In this document: one piece after another, positions 8,367 to 16,273 of the stretch | How the letters are laid out: the number at the start of each line of letters is the position of its first letter | How positions within the stretch are numbered: the first letter of the stretch is position 1 | Assembly (NCBI GenBank): GCA_037445575.1 | Contig: JBBIKH010000021.1 | Span: forward strand, 1-25,730 | Source of the DNA: Oleimicrobium sp037445575 | Lineage (GTDB): Bacteria > Zhuqueibacterota > Zhuqueibacteria > JANLFK01 > Oleimicrobiaceae | Reading direction: 5' to 3' | DNA length: 25,730 nt | Position numbers and translations under genes: made by a program | Notes under the pieces: generated by a model | Databases searched by the model: none | Seen by the model: only the letters and a program-made list of their open reading frames with translations | What the model was told of the DNA's origin: nothing

Positions 8367-9457
8367 GCGCCCGCGGCTCCCCCCTTGGGCAACTCCTGCA
8401 CCTGGCGCAGACAGCTCTCCAGAACCCGTGAAGGAAGGAGGTACTGCATGCAGTTGGACGGGCACTCTGCCGCATAGAAGCAGTCGCAGTCAAAGTCAGG
8501 CTCCAGTATCTCACCAAGGCCGTAGAGCTCGAATTCGTGGCGGTTGAAGGTGTTGTTGAAGAGCACCACCCGCTTGCCGAGCCCGATGGCGATATGCAAG
8601 GCCATGGTCACGGCTGTCACCACCAGGTCGGTCTGGCCCACTAAGTTGATGAACTGCGCCAGGGGAAAGTGGCCCAGGTACGTGGCGCCGGTTGCCTCGG
8701 CCAGGCGCAGGTTCTTGTCGTGTTCTTGGGGTCCGCCCAGAAGGATCACCCCCAAACCGTTGGTGCGCAACCCTTGCGCCAACTGCACCCAGTACGGTTC
8801 CGGCCACAGCCGCGATTTCCAGCGGGCGCCACAACCGGTGTTAAGGCCCACCAGCGGCCGCGGCTGGGGGATCATCCACTGGAACCCCCGCGAAGAAAAG
8901 TCGTCGAGGATGTACCTCTCGCCGGCGAACGTGTAGCCGCAGATCTCGAACAGCTCCTGCGGGTAGGACTTGACGTTTGCCTTGGCTACATCATCAAAGA
9001 GGCCGGTGAGGAATTTCCCTTCGGCCGCCTGATCGGCAGGGACAGGAACTCCCCCGCGCAGGAGGTAGCCTCTTTTCTGGCGCGCCCGCAGGATTGTAGC
9101 AAGCGCACAGGCCTCCGGATCTTTGTCCAGATTGATGACCAGCTCAAAGTCCGTAGCCTGGAGGTAGAGGATGTCCTCCATTCGCCAGGGGTGGATGCGG
9201 TCAACCACCGCAGGGACTACCTCTGGGGTCCTTGTCAGCCAGTGGATGATGGCCCGCGGATACTCGCGGCGAAGCGGATGAAGGATCGGCGTGGAACGGA
9301 TGACATCGCCCACAGCTCCCAACTTGATGACCAGGATCCGCCCAGAAGTCTGCTCGTACCACTGGCAAGAGCTACAATGCACCTGATGGGCTTTGTGGGG
9401 TGCACATGGCACGTCGCCGCGAAAATGTCGGCAATCGGTGCGATAGGCGAACGTCAT
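8363..9457 (-). CDS. GT9-family (heptosyltransferase-like) glycosyltransferase with Cys-rich N-terminus
   Basis: GT9 enzymes transfer heptose or related sugars to lipid A core or surface glycans. The 364-aa product has ILVIKLGAVGDVIRSTPILH (residues 41-60), the hallmark GT9 opening, then LVINLDKDPEACALA, VGLNTGCGARWKSRLWP, GVILLGGPQEHDKN, and LVVTAVTMALHIAIGLGKRV, which matches the donor-site region. Ahead of the GT domain lies a 40-residue extension with C9, C18, C28 and C31 plus several His, which looks metal-binding. Another Cys cluster (DCDCFYAAECPSNC) lies near the C-terminus. I chose the ATG at 9457; an upstream TTG at 9502 would add 15 unconvincing residues. It ends with an ATGA overlap onto the next GT4 and starts 61 bp after the GT2 gene. 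Confidence 0.9.
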   Translation of the reverse strand: MTFAYRTDCRHFRGDVPCAPHKAHQVHCSSCQWYEQTSGRILVIKLGAVGDVIRSTPILHPLRREYPRAIIHWLTRTPEVVPAVVDRIHPWRMEDILYLQATDFELVINLDKDPEACALATILRARQKRGYLLRGGVPVPADQAAEGKFLTGLFDDVAKANVKSYPQELFEICGYTFAGERYILDDFSSRGFQWMIPQPRPLVGLNTGCGARWKSRLWPEPYWVQLAQGLRTNGLGVILLGGPQEHDKNLRLAEATGATYLGHFPLAQFINLVGQTDLVVTAVTMALHIAIGLGKRVVLFNNTFNRHEFELYGLGEILEPDFDCDCFYAAECPSNCMQYLLPSRVLESCLRQVQELPKGGAAGA

Positions 9458-9518
9458 TGTCCTCGTGACTGGGTTAATTGTTCCTCTCTCCGCTCCTGGC
9501 AACGATACTATCGCGCAT

Positions 9519-10469
9519 TCAGCAGCCGATTTTCAGGCGGATGGGGTACACGTGCTCATCCTTGCGGGCCTCGGTGATCATTTCACCCAAAAGACCGATG
9601 GACACGAACTGGATGCCGACGATGATCAAGAGAATGCCCAAGAAGAGCAAGGGGCGATTGCTCAAGTACACGGAGTAGAAGAGGCGCATCACTGCCAGGT
9701 AGATGGTGATGGTGCTTCCGGCCACGACGCAGACCAGCCCCAGAAGGCCAAAAAGGTGCATGGGACGTCGGTTGAAGCGCATGAGAAACATGACAGTCAG
9801 CAAGTCGAAAAAGCCGGCCAGGAATCTCCAAGGGCCGAACTTCGTCTTACCGAACTGCCTAGGGCGATGGTGCACCACTGCTTCCATGACCCTGAACCCC
9901 TGCCAGTGTGCCAATACCGGCAAGAAACGGTGCAGCTGACCGTAGACGCGAATGCTGCGCACCACCTCTCTGCGATAGGCCTTCAAACCACAGTTAAAGT
10001 CGTGCAGCCTGAGGCCGCTTACCAGGGAGGTGACAAGGTTGAAGAACTTGGAACTCCAACGCTTGCGCCACGGGTCATGGCGCTTTTTCTTCCAGCCGGA
10101 AACCAGGTCGTATCCTTCGTCCAACTTGGCGAGAAGATGCGGTATCTCCGCCGGATCGTCCTGGAGGTCGGCATCCATGGTTACCACCGACAGCCCCTGG
10201 GCGTGAGCAAAGCCCACCGCTAGTGCTGCTGACTTGCCGCAGTTGTTACGGAAAGAGATGACTTTTACCCGGCGGTCCTTAGCGGCAAGCCCGCGGAGCA
10301 CCTCAAGAGAGGTGTCCGTGGACCCGTCGTCGACGAAGATGATCTCGAAGGAAGGGACGGCTTTCTGTGCAGCGGCGACAATCTCCTGGTAGAGCTGCTG
10401 CAAGGACTCCGTCTCATTGTAAAGGGGCACCACCACCGAGAGCGCGCACTCTGTTGCTCTCCGCCTCAT
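9519..10469 (-). CDS. GT2-family polyprenyl-phosphate glycosyltransferase with two C-terminal TM helices
   Basis: The 316-aa protein has a GT-A fold: LSVVVPLYNETESLQQLY (10-27), FVDDGSTD (45-52), FRNNCGKSAALAVGF (73-87) and the metal-binding MDADLQDDP (98-106). DFNCGLKAYRREV at 157-169 and the basic VSGWKKKRHDP are typical of the DPM1/GtrB/ArnC group, which charge undecaprenyl phosphate with a sugar. Two hydrophobic segments, about 238-262 and 273-295, anchor it in the inner membrane, with a short cytoplasmic tail. The ATG at 10469 has a strong GGAGGAGGTG site and overlaps the upstream lipoprotein stop as ATGA. It probably supplies lipid-linked sugar to the pathway built by the downstream transferases; the sugar is unknown. 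Confidence 0.93.
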   Translation of the reverse strand: MRRRATECALSVVVPLYNETESLQQLYQEIVAAAQKAVPSFEIIFVDDGSTDTSLEVLRGLAAKDRRVKVISFRNNCGKSAALAVGFAHAQGLSVVTMDADLQDDPAEIPHLLAKLDEGYDLVSGWKKKRHDPWRKRWSSKFFNLVTSLVSGLRLHDFNCGLKAYRREVVRSIRVYGQLHRFLPVLAHWQGFRVMEAVVHHRPRQFGKTKFGPWRFLAGFFDLLTVMFLMRFNRRPMHLFGLLGLVCVVAGSTITIYLAVMRLFYSVYLSNRPLLFLGILLIIVGIQFVSIGLLGEMITEARKDEHVYPIRLKIGC

Positions 10470-11287
10470 AGGAGCACCTCCTCCACATTGCTGGGCAGCC
10501 GTTGACGAATGTCCAACGTCCGGGGATCTACATTCACGGCGCGCTCTACGTAAAAGAGCGTCAAGCGCTCCCCTGCACCCGGGCGTTCGATGGTCACCAT
10601 CTGCGGCAGCATCATGCCAGAGGTTTTGACAAAACGGCTGAAGGTGAGACGATAGAATAGGCCGAGGCGCGCGTCCTCGTACTCCACCCGCGTCACCGCC
10701 CCACGCTTGGGTTCGACCCAGTAGCGGTAGAGGCTTTCAACCTCACGGTGCTCGATGAGCACGGCGTCGCCGTCCAGCCCCTTGATGTTCGCGCCTTGCT
10801 GCGGCAGAGGCCACAGGCCGGTGAGAGCCAAGATGAGCATCCGTCCGTCTACGGCCATGGCCAAGGGGTCCAGGTAGCAGAGCCGATCCACGCTCCCCCG
10901 GTAGACACGTTTTTCCGAGGGGATGTACACGGCGAAGGAGCGCCCGTCGGTGAACAGGGAGCCGACATCCAGACCAAAGAGCGCTTCGACCTTGACGAGG
11001 GCCGAGTCAGGAGGCCGCACGGCGACCCTGGTGTAGCCGGAATAGCCGGCCGACGGCGACTCGAAGGAGATGCGCGCCCGCCCCTTCAAGGTCTTGAGCT
11101 TGCTCACGTTCCGGTCAATGTCCTGCTGGAGCTGGGCCAGATTTACATGCGAAATGTCGAAAGCAGCATGCCGTGCTGAGGGAGCACACGCCAGCACTGC
11201 GGCGAGACCCGCCGCAACTAGGATTCCCGAAAGCCTGAGGTTCGCCTTGTCGCGACACCCCCGATTGTGGCGGAGCAAGCGGCTCAT
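10466..11287 (-). CDS. DUF4292/LolB-like lipoprotein
   Basis: The 273-aa product starts with a basic n-region and a hydrophobic core (SGILVAAGLAAVLAC) that ends in a lipobox-like V-L-A-C with Cys34, so a lipid-anchored envelope protein is likely. The mature part (LKTLKGRARISFESPSAGYS, TRVAVRPPDSALVKVEALFG, GSLFTDGRSFAVYIPSEKRV, RYWVEPKRGAVTRVEYED) resembles the one-sided beta sheet of the LolA/LolB/DUF4292 superfamily, which binds lipids or lipoprotein acyl chains. In FCB genomes such genes commonly follow a TPR gene, as here. ATGA overlaps exist at both ends. The assignment rests on sequence pattern, not on a specific catalytic motif; true LolB function is not shown. Confidence 0.75.
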   Translation of the reverse strand: MSRLLRHNRGCRDKANLRLSGILVAAGLAAVLACAPSARHAAFDISHVNLAQLQQDIDRNVSKLKTLKGRARISFESPSAGYSGYTRVAVRPPDSALVKVEALFGLDVGSLFTDGRSFAVYIPSEKRVYRGSVDRLCYLDPLAMAVDGRMLILALTGLWPLPQQGANIKGLDGDAVLIEHREVESLYRYWVEPKRGAVTRVEYEDARLGLFYRLTFSRFVKTSGMMLPQMVTIERPGAGERLTLFYVERAVNVDPRTLDIRQRLPSNVEEVLL

Positions 11288-13305
11288 GGACGGGTGGTGC
11301 TCATCCCTTTCAACTTCTGCTCCAGGTGGGTGCGGGTGGGATCCAACTGCAGGGCCTTCTGCCAGTACTCCTGGGCCTTGGCTGCTTCTCCCAACTTCTC
11401 ATAGACGTCGCCCAGGTGCTCCAAGACCTCTGCAGAACCAGGGCGGACCTCCACAGACCTGCTGATGAATTCCAGCGCCTTCTGGTATTCTCCCATCTTG
11501 AAGTAGACCCAGCCGATCGTGTCGAGAAAGGCACCGTTGGCAGGCTCTGCCTGCAGTGCCTTTTCCACCATGAGGAGGGCCTCCTCCAGGCGGATGCCGC
11601 GCTCGGCCAGGCTGTAGCTGTAGTTGTTCAATGCGGTAGGATTGTCCGGGTCAAGGGCCAGGATCTTGGCATAGGTCGAGTCCGCCTCCTCGTCCCGCCG
11701 CAGCTCCGAGTAGCAGGCGGCCAGCACGAGCAGGGCCGAGACGTTGTCCTGGTCGTCCTCCAGGACCTTGGTGACAAAAGGAAGAGCCTCCGCAGGCCTG
11801 CGCATTTGGCTGAGCACTGAGCCGAGGAAAAAGTTCAATTCCCGGTCTTCAGGAAAGATGGCCACCGCCTTGCGGAAGACGCTCTCGGCCTGCTGAGGTT
11901 GGTTAACCAGGAGGTGACAGCGCCCGAGCAGGGACCACGCCGGGGGCACCCGATCGTTGAGGGTGATCACCTGCTCAAAATGCTTGGCTGCCTCCTGCCA
12001 ACGACGCCGCATAAACTCCATCCGACCCGCAGCGAACGGCACTCGCCAGTCTTTGGGAAAGCGAGGTGCCAGCTTCGCAACGTGCTCCAAGGCTGTCGCA
12101 GTATCCCCTTTCTGGAAGTAAAGCTCTGCCACTTCTAACGCGGCCACCACATCGCTGGAATCGCGGGCGCTTGCTTCCTGGTAGAGTTGGATTGCTTCTG
12201 TCCACTGCCGGCGTGCCACCAACAAATTGCGCAGCATCTTGCGGACGCGGGCAAAGTCACCGTGCTCCCGCAGGGTGTGGCGGTAAGTGGCTATCGCGGC
12301 GGCAGTGTCACGCAGGCTTTCTTGCACGAAGCCCAGGGACAAGCTCGTCCGTTCGTCGTCCGGGAAACGGTCGTAGGCCTCGCGAAAGACCCGCAGCGCC
12401 GTGAGGGTGTCGCCCTTCATTATGTGCACCCTGCCCAGGTCCAGCCAGGAGTCCACGTTGCTTGAGTCTGCTTTGACCAGCTCAGAGAAGAGGGCCAGCG
12501 CTTCGCCCCAGCGCTTGGTGGCGGCGTACAAGGAGCGCAGTTCACCCCTTGTTTCCTCAAAGGTGGGGTCAACCTGCAAGGCCTTCCGGTACCAGGCGAT
12601 GGCCTGTGTCGTATCGCCTTCAGCCTTGTAGGCCGCTGCCATGGCGAGGTAAGGGACCTCAGCTTGCCTGTCCACCGCCAGGGCCATGCGGTAGAGCTCC
12701 CGCGCCTCCCCGTACGCGCCTGATTGATAGAAGAGGTTGCCTACCTGGATCAGATAGTCTACATCCTGGGGAAGGTATTTGGCTGCCTGCTTAACCTGCT
12801 GGAAGGCTTCCTTGTTCTTGCCCTGAGCCACCATGAGGCTCACGAGCCTGCCTAAGGCATCAGCATCCTTGGGGTCGAGTTCCAACAGGGCACGGAACTC
12901 CGCCTCGGCCAGATCAAGCCGGCGCTGCTCCGCGTAGATATTGCCGAGAAGTGCGTGCACCTCCACGCTGCTTGGGTTCAGCTCCGCAGCCTTCCTCAGG
13001 CAAAGCAGGCCGCTCTCCACCTTCCCCAGCCGCAGGTAGATTTCCCCGAGCGCCATTTGCACGCCGAACGACTCGGGCGCGTGCAGAGCCGCCTCCTGAT
13101 AGGCAGACAGGGCGTTGGTCAAATCGCCCAGGGCTTCAGCAGTCGCTCCGCGAATCACCAGACGGGACACCAGGGGATCTACCCGCGGCTGGCCACCGCC
13201 GACGGCCATGCCGGGCTCCACTCTCTTGGTGCCCACCTGGCTGCTACATCCCACCGTCAGCACAAACAGCCAGGGGCTAAACAATGCCCATCCACGGAGG
13301 TTCAT
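11284..13305 (-). CDS. tetratricopeptide-repeat lipoprotein
   Basis: The 673-aa protein begins MNLRGWALFSPWLFVLTVGC, a signal peptide with lipobox T-V-G-C and lipidation at Cys20. The rest is a near-continuous array of about 16-17 TPR motifs, recognisable by recurring elements such as EVHALLGNIYAEQRRLDLAE, SWLDLGRVHIMKGDTLTALR and AFLDTIGWVYFKMGEYQKAL. TPR arrays scaffold protein complexes, here at the periplasmic face of a membrane. I chose the ATG at 13305 because it has GAGG six bases upstream and starts directly at the signal peptide; an open frame extends 23 codons further upstream into the promoter. It is the first gene of the glycan operon, and its stop overlaps the LolB-like start as ATGA. 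Confidence 0.93.
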   Translation of the reverse strand: MNLRGWALFSPWLFVLTVGCSSQVGTKRVEPGMAVGGGQPRVDPLVSRLVIRGATAEALGDLTNALSAYQEAALHAPESFGVQMALGEIYLRLGKVESGLLCLRKAAELNPSSVEVHALLGNIYAEQRRLDLAEAEFRALLELDPKDADALGRLVSLMVAQGKNKEAFQQVKQAAKYLPQDVDYLIQVGNLFYQSGAYGEARELYRMALAVDRQAEVPYLAMAAAYKAEGDTTQAIAWYRKALQVDPTFEETRGELRSLYAATKRWGEALALFSELVKADSSNVDSWLDLGRVHIMKGDTLTALRVFREAYDRFPDDERTSLSLGFVQESLRDTAAAIATYRHTLREHGDFARVRKMLRNLLVARRQWTEAIQLYQEASARDSSDVVAALEVAELYFQKGDTATALEHVAKLAPRFPKDWRVPFAAGRMEFMRRRWQEAAKHFEQVITLNDRVPPAWSLLGRCHLLVNQPQQAESVFRKAVAIFPEDRELNFFLGSVLSQMRRPAEALPFVTKVLEDDQDNVSALLVLAACYSELRRDEEADSTYAKILALDPDNPTALNNYSYSLAERGIRLEEALLMVEKALQAEPANGAFLDTIGWVYFKMGEYQKALEFISRSVEVRPGSAEVLEHLGDVYEKLGEAAKAQEYWQKALQLDPTRTHLEQKLKGMSTTRP

Positions 13306-13646
13306 CTTGTTCCTCGTCGCACCTTTGGTATTTCTGACCCGAGCTAATATACCATAAGCGGGTATCATTTCCAAGGGAAAAATCGGCCGCCCCCTCCATG
13401 CTGCGGTGAGCTACCATTGTAACCTGATGATCCGGGCGCCGGTTCCCGAAGGTTGCCTGCCAAGGGGAAATGGGTGAACGCCAAGGTACACGTGACTGTA
13501 CCCAGAGGTACACCGCCGGATGGCGAAAAGCCTATCCGGTGTCCGCGAGAGAGGCTACCACCTTGTTTTTACGGGGCCGTCTGCTGAAGTGGCCGCTGGC
13601 ACGCCTATTGCGAATGAAAGGTGCGAATGGAGGGAGGTTAGCCCAG
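13306..13646. other. 341-bp divergent control region with two RNA-capable hairpins
   Basis: This region separates the glycan operon (minus) from the exported-protein cassette (plus). Besides the minus-strand promoter it holds two strong inverted repeats. GGTACA/TGTACC lies at 13485-13502 with a 6-nt loop. CCGGATGGC/GCCTATCCGG lies at 13516-13539, with a GAAAA loop and one bulged T. Both would fold in the leader of the plus-strand gene. A GGAGG ribosome site sits 9 bases before the ATG at 13647. The 59 open codons ahead of that ATG look non-coding. I could not match the leader to a known riboswitch and found no clear plus-strand promoter. Confidence 0.5.
13346..13374 (-). promoter_or_regulatory. 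sigma70-like promoter of the glycan operon
   Basis: On the minus strand TTGGAA (-35, plus coordinates 13369-13374) is separated by exactly 17 bp from TATATT (-10, 13346-13351), which lies about 40 bp before the TPR lipoprotein ATG. Four of six and five of six bases match the consensus. It is the only such pair I saw upstream of the whole minus-strand gene run. Confidence 0.65.
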
Positions 13647-15122
13647 ATGATGAAGAGGAACATGGCAATGTTGCGGAGCCTCGCAGTGCTCACGCTGGCA
13701 GTGCTGCTTGCCGGCGTAGTGCCTGGAGCTCTTGCTCAAGGTCCGCGCGGTGGGCAGGCAGCGCTCAACCAGCTGGATCGGCAGTTGGAGAGAGCGGCGC
13801 AATTGTTGGCCGGCTCCGATGACCCAACCCTGAAGGCGATGCTGGAGCAGGCTCGCCAGCTGCGCGCGCGTGCCAGCGAAGAGATTGCAGGAGGCCGGCA
13901 TGAGCAAGCCGCTGCTCATATCGCTGAGGCGAGAAGGGTGCTGGATCAACTCATGGCGCGCTTGCTGCGCGGCCCTGTGCATCAGCTTGGGGAGCAGCTG
14001 CAGGAGCTCTTACGGCAGGCGGAACAAGTGGTCCCGGGCAGTGGCAACATGGAAGCACAACGGCTGCTCGCCCAGGCGCGCCAGCAGCAGGAGCGGGCTG
14101 CAGACGCCCTTCGGCAACAACGCTACCAGGCAGCGGGAGAGCATTACCGGGTAGCGCTTTACCTTGGCAGGCGCGCACTCGACCTGGTGAAGGGAAGTGG
14201 CGGTGCAGGCAAGGACCGCGTGCAGGAGGCGCGCGAGCAATACCGGCTGCTTCTGGAGGTGGCAGAGCAAGCGGTTGCCCGCACCGACAACCCCATGGCC
14301 AAACGTTCCTTGGAACAGGCGCGTCGTCATGGCCTATTGGCCGCGCGGACGCTGCAACGAGGTGACACTGCCATGGCCTGGGAACTCTACCACCAAAGCA
14401 TCCGCATGCTTCTGCGCTGCATCAGCATTGCTGAAGGGGAAGTGGCCACACCGCGACAACAGGCGGAAGAAGAGGTGCACCGGGTCGCAGATCTGCTTCA
14501 GGATGCGTCTCGTGATGTGGAACGTTCCCCGTCTCCTGAGGCAAAGATCTTGCTCGCCAAGGCCACCGAACTGCTCGCGCGGGCGGAGAGGAACCTGGCT
14601 GACGGAAACTTTGCCTTAGCGCTGCGCAATGCGGAGTTTGCGGAGGGGATGGCCTATCGCCTGCTGCGCAGGAACGCCCCGCTGGGGGATGCCCTCGCCG
14701 TGAGGGCCGAAGAGGAGATTGAGCGCTTGCGGGCCGACATTGCCAAGGCAGACAGGGCCGCGGCTGACCAGCCGGAGCAGGAGGAACTTGTGGCCCAAGC
14801 AGAGCGGCTTTGTCGACAAGCAGAAGGGGCCTTTGAACGGGGTCGATACCGTCTGGCTCTGGTCTGGGTGCTCGCGGGCACGAGGCTTGTAAGCCCGGTG
14901 TTGGGGGCGGCTGCTCCCGCAGCAGGGGAGGCAGAAGTCGCACAGAGAATGGAGGAGCTGGATCGGAGGCTGCAGATGGCCTCGCCGAGCGGGGAGAGCT
15001 CTGAGATTGTCGCCCAGGCGCGAGGCCTACGGGAAGCCGCGGCGCGGGCCATGGAAAGACGCCGGCCCATCGCGGCAAAGGCCATGATCGAAATTGCTAT
15101 GGAACTGCTCGGCAAGATGTGA
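13647..15122 (+). CDS. secreted all-helical protein of six ~79-residue repeats, unknown function
   Basis: I do not recognise a named family. The 491-aa product begins with a signal peptide (SLAVLTLAVLLAGVVPGALA, probable cleavage after Ala30). The rest is Ala/Arg/Glu/Leu-rich helix arranged in six imperfect repeats at about 40-104, 115-181, 195-262, 274-341, 354-419 and 431-488. Each repeat has a first helix (L-x3-A-E), a turn such as TDNPMAKRSL or SPSPEAKILL, a second helix (LEQARxL), and a third after a G-x-Y/F-x-x-A turn (ADGNFALALR, ERGRYRLALV). This three-helix unit resembles TPR-like or pilus-assembly helical repeats but lacks the TPR consensus. I chose the ATG at 13647 for its GGAGG site at 9 bp and the signal peptide. 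It is the first of five exported proteins and probably a periplasmic or surface scaffold. Confidence 0.8.
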   Translation: MMKRNMAMLRSLAVLTLAVLLAGVVPGALAQGPRGGQAALNQLDRQLERAAQLLAGSDDPTLKAMLEQARQLRARASEEIAGGRHEQAAAHIAEARRVLDQLMARLLRGPVHQLGEQLQELLRQAEQVVPGSGNMEAQRLLAQARQQQERAADALRQQRYQAAGEHYRVALYLGRRALDLVKGSGGAGKDRVQEAREQYRLLLEVAEQAVARTDNPMAKRSLEQARRHGLLAARTLQRGDTAMAWELYHQSIRMLLRCISIAEGEVATPRQQAEEEVHRVADLLQDASRDVERSPSPEAKILLAKATELLARAERNLADGNFALALRNAEFAEGMAYRLLRRNAPLGDALAVRAEEEIERLRADIAKADRAAADQPEQEELVAQAERLCRQAEGAFERGRYRLALVWVLAGTRLVSPVLGAAAPAAGEAEVAQRMEELDRRLQMASPSGESSEIVAQARGLREAAARAMERRRPIAAKAMIEIAMELLGKM

Positions 15123-15261
15123 ACGAGCAGGTGCTGAGATGGGTGAAGTGTGAGGGCTAAGGAGATAGGAACTGACAGGAGTCACCAAGGCCTTGGTTTG
15201 CGCATTCCATAGTCCCCTTAGCCAGTGTGAAGTGAGGAAAACCATTTTAGGAGGAACTACC
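15123..15261 (+). other. 139-bp spacer with nested inverted repeats
   Basis: GGCTAAGG (15155-15162) pairs with CCTTAGCC (15216-15223) and encloses a perfect 12-bp palindrome, CCAAGGCCTTGG (15185-15196). Together they could form a branched leader structure ahead of the downstream lipoprotein. There is no T-run for a terminator. The spacer ends in a strong TAGGAGGAAC ribosome site. Confidence 0.45.
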
Positions 15262-16227
15262 ATGCGGTGCCGACATGCGGTAGCTTTTGGGACGACGCTG
15301 GCATTGCTGCTAGCGCTGATGTCCGGTTGCGAGAAGAACCCGACTCAAGCGGTTGACCGGGCCGCTGACGAGGCGGCTATTCGCGCGCTCATTACCGCGG
15401 ACCCTGATGTCTTCCACGAGCTGGGCATTTATGACGGAGGCGCCCAGGTGCCTGAGTACGATGCTACTGGCATGCCCAAGTCCGGCGACTACATTGAACC
15501 GGTGCGCTACGGGCGGCGCGGCAAGTACGAGCTGGAGTCTGTGGACATCCAGTTCTCCGGCGAACCGGGCGAGCCGGACACGATTGCCATTGCCACGATA
15601 ACCAAGACCTTCTCCGGCACCTTCGTAGTAGTGGCCAGAGACACGGATAGCACCACGCCGGAGGCCTACAAGGTCTACGAGAAGCCGGTGCGCACCAACG
15701 TCGTTCGCAAAGCCATGTTTCGCCGAGTTGGGTACACGGATAATCCTCGCCGCAACTGGTGTCTGGTGGCGGTGACCCTGAGCGAAGGTGTTTCGGAGCA
15801 AACCACCATCAACGTGACGAGCCTGACCATCGAAGCCCCGGGCCAGGAGCCTCTGGTGATCACCGACCCTCTCGAGCACTGGATGGATCGCCACCAGGGT
15901 CTGCCGGTTTTTGCGCAAGGTGACACCGTCAAGGTGTATGTGACGTTGACCAACAGCAACCACTATCCCCCAGAGCCTGGCACGACCGTGCTGGTGCACT
16001 TTGGGGTGGACCGTGGGTGGCAGCGCGGGCGGCGCCCCCTGAACGATGAAGGGTTGTATCCGGATATGGTAGCCGGCGACGGTGTGTTCAGCGGCTCCTG
16101 GGTGGTCAGGCACGGGCATGGTCTCCGCCACCTGGTGATTGATGCCATTGACAACGGCACCATCTACGACGACCGTGCGCCATACAACGCGGTTTGCTGG
16201 GGCATGGTCTATGGACGAGAGAAGTGA
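15262..16227 (+). CDS. predicted lipoprotein with C-terminal Ig-like domain, unknown function
   Basis: The 321-aa product starts MRCRHAVAFGTTLALLLALM and has the lipobox M-S-G-C (Cys23), so it should be lipid-anchored. The start at 15262 is fixed by TAGGAGG seven bases upstream and by the signal peptide; the frame is open 23 codons further upstream without sense. Residues about 75-170 (RYGRRGKYELESVDIQFSGE, DTIAIATITKTFSGTFVVVA, FRRVGYTDNPRRNWCLVAVT) form a beta-rich domain seen in FCB-group lipoproteins. Residues about 215-315 look like an Ig fold with a loop (NDEGLYPDMVAGDGVFSGSW) shared by many cell-surface proteins that may bind metal. No enzymatic motif is visible. It lies 46 bp before the large repeat protein and is probably co-transcribed with it. 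Confidence 0.8.
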   Translation: MRCRHAVAFGTTLALLLALMSGCEKNPTQAVDRAADEAAIRALITADPDVFHELGIYDGGAQVPEYDATGMPKSGDYIEPVRYGRRGKYELESVDIQFSGEPGEPDTIAIATITKTFSGTFVVVARDTDSTTPEAYKVYEKPVRTNVVRKAMFRRVGYTDNPRRNWCLVAVTLSEGVSEQTTINVTSLTIEAPGQEPLVITDPLEHWMDRHQGLPVFAQGDTVKVYVTLTNSNHYPPEPGTTVLVHFGVDRGWQRGRRPLNDEGLYPDMVAGDGVFSGSWVVRHGHGLRHLVIDAIDNGTIYDDRAPYNAVCWGMVYGREK

Positions 16228-16273
16228 AGTGATAGCCGTGATGGGACGGACTTAGTAAGGAGGGCAGTGTACT

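Noticed and set aside
7232..8465. Glycosyltransferase pseudogene by frameshift
   Set aside because: The frame break coincides exactly with the ten Ns, and removal of these restores both frame and conserved motif.
8669..9577. Long plus-strand open frame (302 codons) opposite the GT9 gene
   Set aside because: Antisense to conserved GT9 motifs; no independent evidence of coding.
13450..13545. Possible cobalamin riboswitch in the divergent region
   Set aside because: Fragments resembling the consensus occur in order (GGTTGCC, AAGGGGAA, GGGTGAA, ACTGTA), but the remaining conserved core and the expected downstream pairing are absent, and the following gene has no link to cobalamin.
13470..13646. 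59-codon upstream extension of the six-repeat protein
   Set aside because: It precedes the signal peptide, has Arg-rich composition typical of a GC-rich non-coding frame, and the GGAGG site supports 13647.
15310..16131. Minus-strand frame of 273 codons opposite the lipoprotein gene
   Set aside because: No signal, no motifs, and lies entirely within the gene at 15262-16227, which has a strong ribosome site and lipobox.
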